The notes below the pieces were generated by a model. That model ran no database searches. It was given only the letters and a program-made list of their open reading frames with translations, and had not been told where the DNA came from. From the NCBI GenBank assembly GCA_027310305.1, contig DAIDBD010000123.1, positions 1 to 54,749 of the forward strand: a DNA stretch of 54,749 nucleotides, in the 5' to 3' direction. This DNA comes from Herminiimonas sp. (lineage in GTDB: Bacteria; Pseudomonadota; Gammaproteobacteria; Burkholderiales; Burkholderiaceae_D). Shown here in pieces: positions 24,947-33,955 of the stretch. How positions within the stretch are numbered: the first letter of the stretch is position 1; every line of letters starts with the position of its first letter. Both the position numbers and the translations under genes were made by a program.

Positions 24947-26698
24947 ATGGCATCTTTCACGCTCCACGGCATTCCGGTTTCGCGCGGCATTGCGATCGGC
25001 CGCGCGCATCTGCTCGCGGCGGCGGCGCTCGACGTCAAGCATTATCTGATCGCGGAAGAGCAGGTCGAAGCGGAAGTGCAGCGCTTGCAAAACGCGTTCG
25101 ACACGGTGCACAAGGAATTGCAGGTGATCTGGAAGGATCTGCCGCAGGATGCGCCTGCCGAGCTGGGCGCGTTTCTCGATGTGCATGCGCTGATATTATC
25201 GGACCCGATGATTTCCGAGGTGCCGCTCGATATCATCCGCAACCGCCACTACAACGCGGAATGGGCGCTGGTTACCCAGATCGACGAGCTGTCCGCGCAA
25301 TTCGACGAGATCGAAGACGCCTATCTGCGCGAACGCAAGGTCGATATCCAGCAAGTCGGCGAGCGCGTGCTGAAGGTGCTGACCGGCTCCGCCACCGCAC
25401 TGTCCGGATTCACCGGCTCCGATGAATTGACGGCGCACATGATCGTGGTGGCGCACGACATATCGCCGGCCGACATGCTGCAATTCAGGGATCATGCATT
25501 CGGCGGTTTCATCACCGATGTCGGCGGCCAGAATTCGCATACGGCGATCGTGGCGCGCAGCCTCGATATTCCGGCTGCGGTCGGCATGTACAACGCATCG
25601 GCGCTGATTGCGCAGGACGACTGGATCATCATCGATGGCGATGCCGGGGTCGTGATCGTCGAGCCGACGCCGATGGTGCTGGAACAGTATCGCGAGCGGC
25701 AGGCGCGGCTGGTGCGCGAACGCAAAAAGCTCGGCAAACTGAAAAAGACGCCGGCAATCACGCGCGATGGAACCGAAATCGCGCTGCTGGCCAATATCGA
25801 ATTGCCCGAAGACTGCGCCGCCGCGATGGAAGCGGGCGCCGCCGGCGTCGGGCTGTTCCGTTCCGAATTCCTGTTCATGGGCCGTACCGGTTACGGCAAG
25901 CGCCTGCCGTCCGAAGACGAGCAGTTCGAATCCTACCGCAAGGCGGTGCTGGCGATGAAAGGCCGCCCGGTCACGATCCGCACGCTCGATATCGGCGCCG
26001 ACAAGCCGCTGGATACGGCCGAGGAAACGGCGCTCAATCCGGCGCTGGGCTTGCGCGCCATCCGTTATTGCCTGGCCGAGCCGCAAATGTTCCTGGCCCA
26101 GTTGCGCGCGATTTTGCGGGCGTCGGCATTCGGCCCGATCAAGCTGCTGATTCCGATGCTGGCGCATGCATTCGAAATCGATCAGACGCTGACGATGATC
26201 GAGCAGGCCAAGGCGCAATTGCGCACAGCGAACAAAAAATTCGATCCTTTGATTCCGGTCGGCGCGATGATCGAAATTCCGGCGGCCGCATTGACGCTGC
26301 CGATGTTCGTCAAGCGCATGGATTTCCTGTCGATAGGCACCAACGACCTGATCCAGTACACGCTGGCGATCGACCGCGTCGATCATGAAGTCGCCCATCT
26401 GTACGATCCGTTGCATCCGGCGGTTTTATATCTGCTGTCGAGCACGATCTCGATCGGCGCAAAGGCCGGCATACCGGTGGCGGTCTGCGGCGAAATGGCG
26501 GGCGATACCAAGCTGACGCGACTGCTGCTGGGCATGGGATTGCGCGAATTTTCGATGCATCCCGCGCAACTGCTGGAAGTGAAGCAGGAAATCCTGAACA
26601 GCGATCTGACCGTCATTGCGCCGCAGGCGAAAAAAATCCTGCGCACTTTCGAGCCGGCCGCTATCAACGCGGCGGTCGAGCAATTGCGCCTGCTGTAA
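24947..26698 (+). CDS. ptsI: phosphoenolpyruvate-protein phosphotransferase (EI)
   Basis: EI takes phosphate from phosphoenolpyruvate and passes it to HPr. The 583-residue protein has the family length. It has an N-terminal HPr-binding helical region, the phospho-histidine H198 in GGQNSHTAIVARS, and a C-terminal PEP-binding TIM barrel: GLFRSEFLFMGR, TIRTLDIGADKP, LGLRAIRYCL, SIGTNDLIQYTL, and VCGEMAGD with its conserved active-site Cys. It is the last gene of the short PTS operon. About 315 bases follow without a gene. Confidence 0.95.
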   Translation: MASFTLHGIPVSRGIAIGRAHLLAAAALDVKHYLIAEEQVEAEVQRLQNAFDTVHKELQVIWKDLPQDAPAELGAFLDVHALILSDPMISEVPLDIIRNRHYNAEWALVTQIDELSAQFDEIEDAYLRERKVDIQQVGERVLKVLTGSATALSGFTGSDELTAHMIVVAHDISPADMLQFRDHAFGGFITDVGGQNSHTAIVARSLDIPAAVGMYNASALIAQDDWIIIDGDAGVVIVEPTPMVLEQYRERQARLVRERKKLGKLKKTPAITRDGTEIALLANIELPEDCAAAMEAGAAGVGLFRSEFLFMGRTGYGKRLPSEDEQFESYRKAVLAMKGRPVTIRTLDIGADKPLDTAEETALNPALGLRAIRYCLAEPQMFLAQLRAILRASAFGPIKLLIPMLAHAFEIDQTLTMIEQAKAQLRTANKKFDPLIPVGAMIEIPAAALTLPMFVKRMDFLSIGTNDLIQYTLAIDRVDHEVAHLYDPLHPAVLYLLSSTISIGAKAGIPVAVCGEMAGDTKLTRLLLGMGLREFSMHPAQLLEVKQEILNSDLTVIAPQAKKILRTFEPAAINAAVEQLRLL

Positions 26699-27013
26699 TC
26701 CCGGCAAGACGATTGCTTTAACGCAGCCGCCCGATATAGCCGCGGTCCACGGCTTCATTGGCATCCACATGGGGCGGCGGCATCCGTTTGATGGGCTGCG
26801 ATGATGCGGCGGGGAGCATGTTTCCACATCAGCATTATTTGTGTCATGCAACAAATCAAATCGAACGATAGCAGATGCCTCTGATCCGGGCGCTTCGTGA
26901 ATGCTTTGTGCATCACGAGAGAACGGGGCTTGCGCAAGCTGCCGGGCATGAATTCGAAAATCATGCCGGCATCGATTCAGCGGGATGTGCGATCACATCA
27001 TGTAGTACATCGG
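26699..27013. other. 315-base gene-free stretch between convergent genes
   Basis: No coding frame with support is seen. One inverted repeat (26941-26970) has 10-base arms GCCGG-CATGA with one bulge and no T run. A terminator for ptsI or for the universal stress gene is expected here but no good one is visible. Confidence 0.4.
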
Positions 27014-27439
27014 CTACTTCGCCAGCGTCACCGGCACGCTGCTTAACCGGATCACGTCGCTTGCCACCGAGCCGAGCAGCAGGCCGGTCAGCCCGCTGCG
27101 GCCGTGCGTGCCCATGATGATCTGATCGAAGCCGTGTTGCCGCGCAAAGTTGGCGATCGTTTCGGCCGCGTGGCCTATCGCGATATGCCGGGTATAGGGG
27201 ACGGCTGCCTGATCGAGAATCCGGCAGGCGCCATCGAGCGCCTGCCGGCCTTCCGTCTGATAGTAGTCTTCCAGGTCGCTTTTATTGACGAACATGCGGG
27301 CATGTCCCGATCCGGGCCGGATTTGCACATTCAGCAAATGCAGATCGATTTGCCCGTTGTTCCGGTACAGCTTGATCGCATGCGCCACGGCCGGGTTCGA
27401 TTGCCGCGAACCATCGGTGACAGCCAGTATTTTCAGCAT
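27014..27439 (-). CDS. universal stress protein, UspA family
   Basis: The 141-residue protein has a single Usp domain, beginning MLKILAVTDGS and ending with the ATP-binding pattern MGTHGRSGLTGLLLGSVASD followed by VPVTLAK. The G-x2-G-x9-G-S motif is complete, so ATP binding is likely. It starts 43 bases after the TerC-family gene and is probably in one transcript with it. Its role is presumably in stress; no direct target can be read. Confidence 0.92.
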   Translation of the reverse strand: MLKILAVTDGSRQSNPAVAHAIKLYRNNGQIDLHLLNVQIRPGSGHARMFVNKSDLEDYYQTEGRQALDGACRILDQAAVPYTRHIAIGHAAETIANFARQHGFDQIIMGTHGRSGLTGLLLGSVASDVIRLSSVPVTLAK

Positions 27440-27481
27440 GTGATGCTCCTATCCGGATTGGCAGTCCGCACTTGCGGTCTG

Positions 27482-28225
27482 CTATTTTTGCTGCGAGCCG
27501 TTGTCGTTCGGCGGTTCCATCTTCAATTCATTCACCGGCGCCGGCGCCGATTGCCTGCGCCGCGCCAGAACGGTGCCGGTTGCCATTACCAATATCGCGC
27601 CGGCGGCGGCTGCCAGATAATGCAGCCATCCCGGCAGATCGGCCATCAAGGGTTTGACTGCCGCATCGGCGAATATCATTTCGCCGGCGATCCAGCCCAG
27701 CAGCGCGCCGCCCAGCGTGATCACGATCGGAAAGCGATCCATCAGCGTCAGCACGAATTTGCTGCCCCAGACAATGATCGGCACGCTGAACAAAATGCCG
27801 AATACGACGAGGCCGAAATCATCATTGGCGGCGCCCGCCACCGCGATCACGTTGTCCAGGCTCATCGCCGCGTCGGCTATCACGATCGTCTTGATCGCTC
27901 CCGGCAAATGCGTACTGCCCTCGATATTGCCGTGGCTGTCGTCGTCCGGCAACAGCAGCTTGATGCCGATCCATAGCAGCAGCAACGCGCCGGCCACTTT
28001 CAAATACGGCAGCGCCAATAGTTGCAATGCGAAAAAGATCAGCACGATGCGCAGCCCGATCGCAACGACAACGCCCCACAGGATGCCTTTGCTGCGCTGT
28101 TCCGGCGGAAGCTTGCGGCAGGCAAGCGCGATCACCACCGCGTTATCGCCGCCCAGCAATACATCAATGGCGATGATCTGCAATACTGCGACCCAGAAAC
28201 TGCTTTGCAACATCAATTCAAACAT
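27482..28225 (-). CDS. TerC family integral membrane protein, YjbE type
   Basis: The 247-residue protein has about seven hydrophobic helices and the TerC motif IDVLLGGDNAVVIALACRKL, with acidic residues in membrane segments, repeated in IADAAMSLDNVIAVAGAAND. Some TerC homologues export manganese, and the conserved acidic residues fit metal transport. The C-terminus is soluble and Pro-rich. AAGG precedes the start. I looked for a yybP-ykoY manganese riboswitch upstream and the match is too weak to claim. Confidence 0.88.
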   Translation of the reverse strand: MFELMLQSSFWVAVLQIIAIDVLLGGDNAVVIALACRKLPPEQRSKGILWGVVVAIGLRIVLIFFALQLLALPYLKVAGALLLLWIGIKLLLPDDDSHGNIEGSTHLPGAIKTIVIADAAMSLDNVIAVAGAANDDFGLVVFGILFSVPIIVWGSKFVLTLMDRFPIVITLGGALLGWIAGEMIFADAAVKPLMADLPGWLHYLAAAAGAILVMATGTVLARRRQSAPAPVNELKMEPPNDNGSQQK

Positions 28226-28552
28226 CCGTATACCTTGTGTCCTGTCGGATAGAATGGCGTGCTGTTATGCGTCCGGTAAATAATGGGCATGCAAACCCGG
28301 CTTGTCAATGAAGCGGGTTTGATCGCGGTTGAAGGTTCGCATCGGGCCGATCCAGCGGAGCGCGCATGCGTTTGACGCCGCCGGGCTACTTGGTTATTCT
28401 TACGCCACTGCGCCGATTTGATATCAGCTTGCGGGCGCATAAAAAATACGGCTAAAGCGTGCTTGAATGTAATCATCGAATTCAGCCCGACAAGCCGATA
28501 CCGCTTTCGGGCTTTTTTAATTTTTACTCTATCTTCAACCGACCGGAACAGT
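28226..28552. other. divergent intergenic region between terC and metX
   Basis: It holds the start regions of both genes. A hairpin of CTT/AAG-extended AAACCCG arms lies at 28293-28320. On the metX side two mutually exclusive stem-loops are present; see the leader entry. No coding frame is supported. Confidence 0.5.
28461..28518 (+). promoter_or_regulatory. candidate transcription attenuator in the metX leader
   Basis: A strong intrinsic terminator (AGCCCGA/TCGGGCT arms with an inner AAGC/GCTT, then six Ts at 28513-28518) sits 34 bases before the metX ATG, on metX's own strand, with no other gene to terminate. A second hairpin, GCTTGAAT at 28461-28468 with ATTCAGC at 28480-28486, uses bases 28484-28486 that the terminator also needs. 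The two cannot form together. This is the architecture of a riboswitch or attenuator. I do not recognise a known SAM or SAH riboswitch here, and the ligand is unknown. Confidence 0.55.
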
Positions 28553-29713
28553 ATGTCTCTCGGAATCGTCTCGCCCCAATCGATGCATTTTTCCGCGCCG
28601 CTGCCGCTGCAAAGCGGCGCGTCGATTGCCGACTACACGCTGGTGTATGAAACCTATGGCGCGCTGAATGCCGACCATTCGAATGCCGTGCTGGTTTGTC
28701 ATGCATTGAATGCATCGCATCATGTGGCCGGGGTTTACGCCGGGCCGGGCGGAACCGGCACCGTCGGCTGGTGGGACAACATGGTGGGTCCCGGCAAGCC
28801 GCTCGACACCGACCGGTTTTTCGTCATCGGCGTCAATAATCTCGGTTCCTGCTTCGGCTCGACCGGGCCGATGCATGTCAATCCGGCAACCGGCAAACCG
28901 TATGGCGTCGCCTTCCCGGTCGTCACCGTCGAAGACTGGGTGCAGGCGCAGGCGCGCCTGGCCGATGCGCTCGGCATCCGGCAGTTTGCAGCGGTCATGG
29001 GCGGTTCGCTGGGCGGCATGCAGGCGATGGCCTGGAGCATGCTGTACCCGGAGCGGATTCGCCATTGCGTGATCATCGCCGCCACGCCCAAACTATCCGC
29101 GCAAAACATTGCATTCAACGATGTCGCGCGGCAGGCGATTCTGACCGACCCCGATTACCACGGCGGCGATTATTATGCGCACGGCGTGGTGCCGAAAAGC
29201 GGTTTGCGGGTGGCGCGGATGGTGGGGCACATCACCTATCTGTCCGATGACGACATGGCGGAAAAATTCGGCCGCGCGCTGCGCAACGGCGATTACCAAT
29301 TCGGATTCGGCATCGATTTCGAGATCGAATCCTACTTGCGTTATCAAGGCGACAAATTCTCCGAATATTTCGACGCCAATACTTATCTGTTGATTACCAA
29401 GGCGCTCGATTACTTCGATCCGGCCCGTGCCTTCGATGGCGATCTGACGAAAGCGCTGGCCGGAACGCGATCGGAATTCCTGCTGGTGTCATTTTCGACC
29501 GACTGGCGTTTCGCGCCCGCGCGCAGCCATGAAATCGTGCAGGCGCTGGTTAACAACAAGCGCAAGGTCACCTATGCGGAAATCGATGCGCCGCACGGGC
29601 ACGACGCATTCCTGCTGGAAGACGCGCGTTATCTCAAGGTAGTGCGGTCTTATTACAACAATGTGTGGCAAGAGATCGAACGCGGCAGGGTCGCGGACAA
29701 GGCACGCGCATGA
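28553..29713 (+). CDS. metX: homoserine O-acyltransferase MetX
   Basis: MetX acylates homoserine as the first committed step of methionine synthesis. The 386-residue alpha/beta hydrolase has the nucleophile S152 in [13 protein letters not shown], the conserved [11 protein letters not shown], and the catalytic histidine in [10 protein letters not shown]. With metW directly behind it, the proteobacterial enzyme may use succinyl-CoA (the MetXS type); sequence alone does not decide. The ATG at 28553 is preceded by GGAACAGT, a weak ribosome site. Its stop overlaps the metW start (ATGA). The leader appears to be regulated. Confidence 0.93.
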   Translation: MSLGIVSPQSMHFSAPLPLQSGASIADYTLVYETYGALNADHSNAVLVCHALNASHHVAGVYAGPGGTGTVGWWDNMVGPGKPLDTDRFFVIGVNNLGSCFGSTGPMHVNPATGKPYGVAFPVVTVEDWVQAQARLADALGIRQFAAVMGGSLGGMQAMAWSMLYPERIRHCVIIAATPKLSAQNIAFNDVARQAILTDPDYHGGDYYAHGVVPKSGLRVARMVGHITYLSDDDMAEKFGRALRNGDYQFGFGIDFEIESYLRYQGDKFSEYFDANTYLLITKALDYFDPARAFDGDLTKALAGTRSEFLLVSFSTDWRFAPARSHEIVQALVNNKRKVTYAEIDAPHGHDAFLLEDARYLKVVRSYYNNVWQEIERGRVADKARA

Positions 29714-30315
29714 ACTTTCATCAACTCAGCTGCCTGCGCGCCGACCTGGCGTTTATCGCGCATTGGGTGCGCGGCGAATCGCATGTGCTGGATCTCGGTT
29801 GCGGCGACGGCGTCATGCTCGACTATCTGCAATCCGATAAAAAATGCATCGGCTACGGCATCGAGATCGACGATGACAAGATTCCGGCCTGCATCGAGCG
29901 CGGCGTGTCGGTGATCCAGCAGGATCTGGAAGCCGGCCTGGCGATCTTCGCCGACAATGCATTCGACACCGTGCTCTGCCTGTCGGCGTTGCAGATGATG
30001 AAAAACGTCGAAGGCATCCTGCGTGAAATCGCCCGCGTCGGACGCGAAGCGATCGTGTCGTTTCCGAATTTCGCGTATTGGCCGCATCGTGTCTCATTGC
30101 TAAGAGGCCGCATGCCGGTATCGAAGAGCCTGCCGTATGAATGGTATGACACACCGAACCTGCGCTGCGCGACAATCAAGGATTTCGAGGAACTCGCCAA
30201 CGAAGTCGGGCTCGAAGTACTCGAATGCGTCGCATTGAAGGAAGATGGCACACCCGTTACATTTTCACCGAACTGGCGCGGTAGTCTGGCCGTATTCCGG
30301 CTCAGGAAAAAATAA
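29710..30315 (+). CDS. metW: methionine biosynthesis protein MetW
   Basis: The 201-residue protein is a SAM-methyltransferase-fold protein with [47 protein letters not shown] and [10 protein letters not shown], the defining MetW pattern. MetW stimulates or partners MetX; its methylation role is unproven. It is translationally coupled to metX by a four-base overlap. Its stop (TAA) overlaps an ATG that is an alternative ampG start. Confidence 0.93.
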   Translation: MNFHQLSCLRADLAFIAHWVRGESHVLDLGCGDGVMLDYLQSDKKCIGYGIEIDDDKIPACIERGVSVIQQDLEAGLAIFADNAFDTVLCLSALQMMKNVEGILREIARVGREAIVSFPNFAYWPHRVSLLRGRMPVSKSLPYEWYDTPNLRCATIKDFEELANEVGLEVLECVALKEDGTPVTFSPNWRGSLAVFRLRKK

Positions 30316-30338
30316 TGATACCTCGGCAGGAAGCGGCC

Positions 30339-31574
30339 ATGACCACCATTGCAATACCCTGGCACAGCTATCTGAACCGCCGGATGCTGATCTGCGTTTT
30401 CCTCGGGTTCAGCTCCGGCCTGCCGTTGTTCATCCTGCTCAGTCTGATGCAGGCGTGGCTGGCAAAATCGGGGCTGAACGTCAAGGCGCTCGGCCTGTTC
30501 GCGCTGGTGATGTTTCCCTACACCTGGAAGTTCCTGTGGTCGCCGCTGATGGACCGTTTCAGTTTCGGCTCGCTGGGCCGGCGCCGCGGCTGGATGGCAT
30601 TGACGCAAGGGTTGCTGTTCATCGGGATCGGCTGCATGGGCCTGCTCGATCCGATCACGCAATTGCCGCTGATCGCCTTCATGGCATCGGTGGTCGCCTT
30701 TCTGTCGGCCAGCCAGGACATCGTGATCGATGCCTACCGGCGCGAAATCCTGCCGGACAATGAACAGGGATTAGGCGGCGCGATCCATGTCAATGCCTAC
30801 AAGGTGGCGGGCATGGTGCCGGGCGCGCTGTCGCTGATCCTGGCCGATCTGATGGCGTGGCAGCCGGTATTCTGGATTACCGCCGCGTTCATGCTGCCCG
30901 GGCTGCTTTGCACGTTCGTCATCAACGAGCCGAAGGTGTACGGCGCGCCGCCGAAAAACATCCGGGAAGCGGTGGTGCTGCCGTTTCGCGAATTCATTGC
31001 GCGCGACGGCTGGAAAAAAGCATTGCTGGTGCTGGGCTTCATTTTTCTGTACAAGCTGGGCGACAGCATGGCCACCGCGCTGGCGACCAAGTTTTATATC
31101 GATCTCGGTTTTTCAATGACGCAGATCGGCGCGATCGCGAAGACCACCGGCTTCTGGGCCAGTATTGCCGGCGGCATCATCGGCGGCGTCTGGATGATCC
31201 GGATGGGCATCAATCGCGGCTTGTGGATTTTCGGCGTGGTGCAGGCGGTTGCCATCCTGGGTTTCGCATGGCTGGCGCACGCCGGCACCAGTACCATATT
31301 GCTCGCCGCCGTGATCGGTTTCGAGGCGTTCGGCGTCGGGCTCGGCACCGCGGCATTCGTTGCCTACATTGCCAAAACCACCGATCCGCGTTACACGGCG
31401 ACCCAGTATGCGCTGTTCACCAGCCTGGCCGCCGTGCCGCGCACGTTCATCAATTCATCGGTCGGCTTCATCGTTGCGCAAACCGGCTGGTTCAATTTCT
31501 TCATCATCTGCTTCATACTGGCGCTGCCAGGCATGTTGCTGCTGCCGAAAGTCGCGCCGTGGAACGAAAAGTAA
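30339..31574 (+). CDS. ampG: AmpG family muropeptide transporter
   Basis: AmpG imports anhydro-muropeptides for cell-wall recycling. The 411-residue MFS protein has about 12 hydrophobic helices, with the AmpG motifs LGFSSGLPLFILLSLMQAWL, FPYTWKFLWSPLMDRF and LSASQDIVIDAYRREILP. The start at 30339 has AGGAAG with good spacing; an ATG at 30315 overlapping the metW stop is possible. It lies directly after metW, although the two functions are not linked. The stop is one base from the stop of the convergent xthA. Confidence 0.9.
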   Translation: MTTIAIPWHSYLNRRMLICVFLGFSSGLPLFILLSLMQAWLAKSGLNVKALGLFALVMFPYTWKFLWSPLMDRFSFGSLGRRRGWMALTQGLLFIGIGCMGLLDPITQLPLIAFMASVVAFLSASQDIVIDAYRREILPDNEQGLGGAIHVNAYKVAGMVPGALSLILADLMAWQPVFWITAAFMLPGLLCTFVINEPKVYGAPPKNIREAVVLPFREFIARDGWKKALLVLGFIFLYKLGDSMATALATKFYIDLGFSMTQIGAIAKTTGFWASIAGGIIGGVWMIRMGINRGLWIFGVVQAVAILGFAWLAHAGTSTILLAAVIGFEAFGVGLGTAAFVAYIAKTTDPRYTATQYALFTSLAAVPRTFINSSVGFIVAQTGWFNFFIICFILALPGMLLLPKVAPWNEK

Positions 31575-31575
31575 A

Positions 31576-32343
31576 TTACGCGGCGTACTCGATCGTCAGC
31601 GGCGCATGATCCGAAAACCGTTCATCTTTATAAATCGCCACTGCTGACGCTTTGGCGGCAATGCCGGCGGTGGCAACGTGATAATCGATCCGCCAGCCGA
31701 CATTCCTGGCCCATGCCTGGCCGCGATTGCTCCACCAGGTATATTGATCGGCGCGCGCATCGACCCGGCGGAATACATCGACCAGCGCCAGCTCGTCGAA
31801 TACGCGCGACAGCCATGCCCGCTCCTGCGGCAGGAAGCCGGAATTCTTCTGATTGCTTTTCCAGTTCTTCAGGTCGATTTCCTTGTGCGCGATATTCCAG
31901 TCGCCGCAGATGACGATTTCGCGCCCGCTGCCGGTCAGCGCCAGCAGATGCGGCAGGAATACCTCCATGAAGCGGAATTTCGCCAGTTGCCGTTCTTCGC
32001 CGGATGAGCCGGACGGGCAATAAACGGAGATGACCGAAAGGTTGCCGAAATCGCACTGCACGTAGCGTCCTTCGGCGTCGAATTCCGGATTGCCGAAACC
32101 GAGTTGCACCGCATCCGGCCTGGTCTTGCAATAGATGCCGACACCGGAATAGCCCTTTTTTTCGGCATAGTGGAAATAGCCGTGGTAATCGCCGGGCGCC
32201 AGAAATTGCGATGTCATGTCGGGCGCTTGCGCCTTGAGTTCCTGCACGCAGACGAAATCGGCGACCTGTTTGGCCATCCAGTCGAAAAAGCCTTTTTTGG
32301 CAGCGGAACGGATGCCGTTCAAGTTTGCGGAAATGATTTTCAT
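31576..32343 (-). CDS. xthA: exodeoxyribonuclease III
   Basis: The 255-residue protein is an AP endonuclease/3' exonuclease of the ExoIII family. It begins MKIISANLNGIRSAAKKGFF and has VQELKAQ (metal-binding Glu), YCKTRPDAVQLGFG, GDWNIAHKEIDLKNWK (catalytic Asp/Asn) and SDHAPLTIEY (catalytic His). It acts in base-excision repair. A longer frame to 32445 adds a nonspecific N-terminus. The divergent pyrE lies 168 bases away. Confidence 0.93.
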   Translation of the reverse strand: MKIISANLNGIRSAAKKGFFDWMAKQVADFVCVQELKAQAPDMTSQFLAPGDYHGYFHYAEKKGYSGVGIYCKTRPDAVQLGFGNPEFDAEGRYVQCDFGNLSVISVYCPSGSSGEERQLAKFRFMEVFLPHLLALTGSGREIVICGDWNIAHKEIDLKNWKSNQKNSGFLPQERAWLSRVFDELALVDVFRRVDARADQYTWWSNRGQAWARNVGWRIDYHVATAGIAAKASAVAIYKDERFSDHAPLTIEYAA

Positions 32344-32511
32344 CGTTAAAAATAGCGAAAAAGGGTGTAACAGGATAACCGATTCCGTGTTGACGGAAGC
32401 TGGGCGCCGGACTTGCATTTCTGGTGATGCGGCTACGATATCCATATAAAATGCAGGCTGCCCGACTGCAGAACGGCAAATTTCGTCACCTTCATACGAT
32501 ACGGCGCCATC

Positions 32512-33177
32512 TTGAACAATTTACGCGAACAATTCATTGCATTCTCGGTTTCCGCCGGCGTCTTGCGATTCGGCGAATTCGTGACCAAGGCGGGGCGCAA
32601 TTCGCCTTATTTCTTCAATGCCGGCTTGTTCAACGACGGCGCGACGCTGGGACGCCTGGCCGATTTTTACGCGCAGACGCTGCTCGATTCCGGCGTCGAA
32701 TTCGACATGCTGTTCGGGCCGGCCTACAAAGGCATCACGCTGGCGTCGGCTACCACGGTTGCGTTGGCCGGCAAGGGACGCAACGTGCCGTTCGCGTTCA
32801 ACCGCAAGGAAGCCAAGGATCACGGCGAGGGCGGCACCATGGTCGGCGCCAGGCTGCAGGGACGGGTGGTGATTGTCGATGACGTGATTTCAGCCGGCAC
32901 CTCGGTGCGCGAATCGGTCGATATGATACGCGCGGCAGGCGCAACGCCTTGCGCGGTATTGATCGCGCTGGACCGCATGGAGCGCTCCGGCCGGGATGGC
33001 CGATTGTCCGACCATTCGGCAGTACAGGAAGTAAGCCGAACCTATGGCATGCCGGTGATCTCGATCGGCAATCTGGACGATCTGCTGAACTATCTTTCCG
33101 GCGCGGGAGCGGATGCGGAACTGGCGCAGTACAAGAATGCCGTTGCCGCTTACCGGAAGCGGTACGGAATTGCATAA
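32512..33177 (+). CDS. pyrE: orotate phosphoribosyltransferase
   Basis: PyrE makes OMP from orotate and PRPP. The 221-residue protein has [45 protein letters not shown] (flexible loop) and the PRPP loop [17 protein letters not shown]. The start is a TTG at 32512: no ATG or GTG is available in frame, and the family N-terminus begins at this point. The gene is divergent from xthA; the DUF4124 gene follows after 32 bases. Confidence 0.93.
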   Translation: MNNLREQFIAFSVSAGVLRFGEFVTKAGRNSPYFFNAGLFNDGATLGRLADFYAQTLLDSGVEFDMLFGPAYKGITLASATTVALAGKGRNVPFAFNRKEAKDHGEGGTMVGARLQGRVVIVDDVISAGTSVRESVDMIRAAGATPCAVLIALDRMERSGRDGRLSDHSAVQEVSRTYGMPVISIGNLDDLLNYLSGAGADAELAQYKNAVAAYRKRYGIA

Positions 33178-33209
33178 GCAAGGTTCCTGGAATCGTTTGG
33201 GAGGATGCG

Positions 33210-33905
33210 ATGAAAAGCGTGGCGCGCATGCTGTTTTATTCAGCAACGTTTGGCAAAATCAGCGGCGCGGCCTCCGGCAAAGGCAACGCCGTCAAAGGTA
33301 TTTTGTCATGCGCTTTAATGATATTGGCGCCGCCGGCCGCACAGGCGCAAAAGATTTTGATGTGCAAGGATGCATCCGGCCGGACGCTCTCATCAGATCG
33401 TCCGATGCCGGAATGCGCCGATCACGCGGTGCGTGAACTGGATGGAAACGGGCTGGTCCGGCGCGTGATCCCCGCACCGCTGACTGCCGAACAAAAGCGT
33501 CAGAAACAATTGGAAGAAGAAAAAATCAAGGCGGGTGAAATCGCCGCCGCCGAACAGAAGCAGAATGATCGCGCCATCATGGACCGGTATCGCAACGAGG
33601 GCGAAATCGGCGCCGCTCGCGAGCGCACCGTCGATCTGGTGCGGGAACAGGCCGGGCGGGAAGCCATCGCACTGGCCGCTGCGGAAACGCGGCGCAAGGA
33701 TACGCAAACAGAAATCGGCCGGCTGAAGAACAAGAAAACCGTTCCGGCCGCCTTGCAGCGCCGGTTGGACGAGTCCGAGCTAGCCATTCTGGATGCGAAG
33801 AAAAAAATGCAGGATTACGAAGCCGAAATCGCGCAGATCAATGCCAAATACGATGCGACGTTAAAGCGCTATCGGGAGCTTGGCGGCGGAACGGCGGACA
33901 AGTGA
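33210..33905 (+). CDS. DUF4124-domain secreted protein with coiled coil
   Basis: The 231-residue protein begins at an ATG with GGGAGG upstream. A signal-like hydrophobic segment is unusually far from the start (about residues 30-46, ending PPAAQAQ), so an extra N-terminus or a wrong start is possible. The DUF4124 part KILMCKDASGRTLSSDRPMP follows, with a Cys pair. Then comes a long charged helix rich in Lys, Glu and Ala (residues about 95-230) likely to form a coiled coil. The domain is common in periplasmic proteins; function is unknown. pyrE ends 32 bases upstream, so the two are probably co-transcribed. Confidence 0.75.
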   Translation: MKSVARMLFYSATFGKISGAASGKGNAVKGILSCALMILAPPAAQAQKILMCKDASGRTLSSDRPMPECADHAVRELDGNGLVRRVIPAPLTAEQKRQKQLEEEKIKAGEIAAAEQKQNDRAIMDRYRNEGEIGAARERTVDLVREQAGREAIALAAAETRRKDTQTEIGRLKNKKTVPAALQRRLDESELAILDAKKKMQDYEAEIAQINAKYDATLKRYRELGGGTADK

Positions 33906-33955
33906 CATGGATTTGGCATGACATTTCCGCCAGTTGCATCCAGCGGCCGTTGCCT

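Noticed and set aside
28226-28440. yybP-ykoY manganese riboswitch upstream of the TerC gene
   Set aside because: An AGTAG followed by GTCAAACG recalls the motif, but the GGGGAGTAG and the CAAGACC end are absent and the closing stem does not pair.
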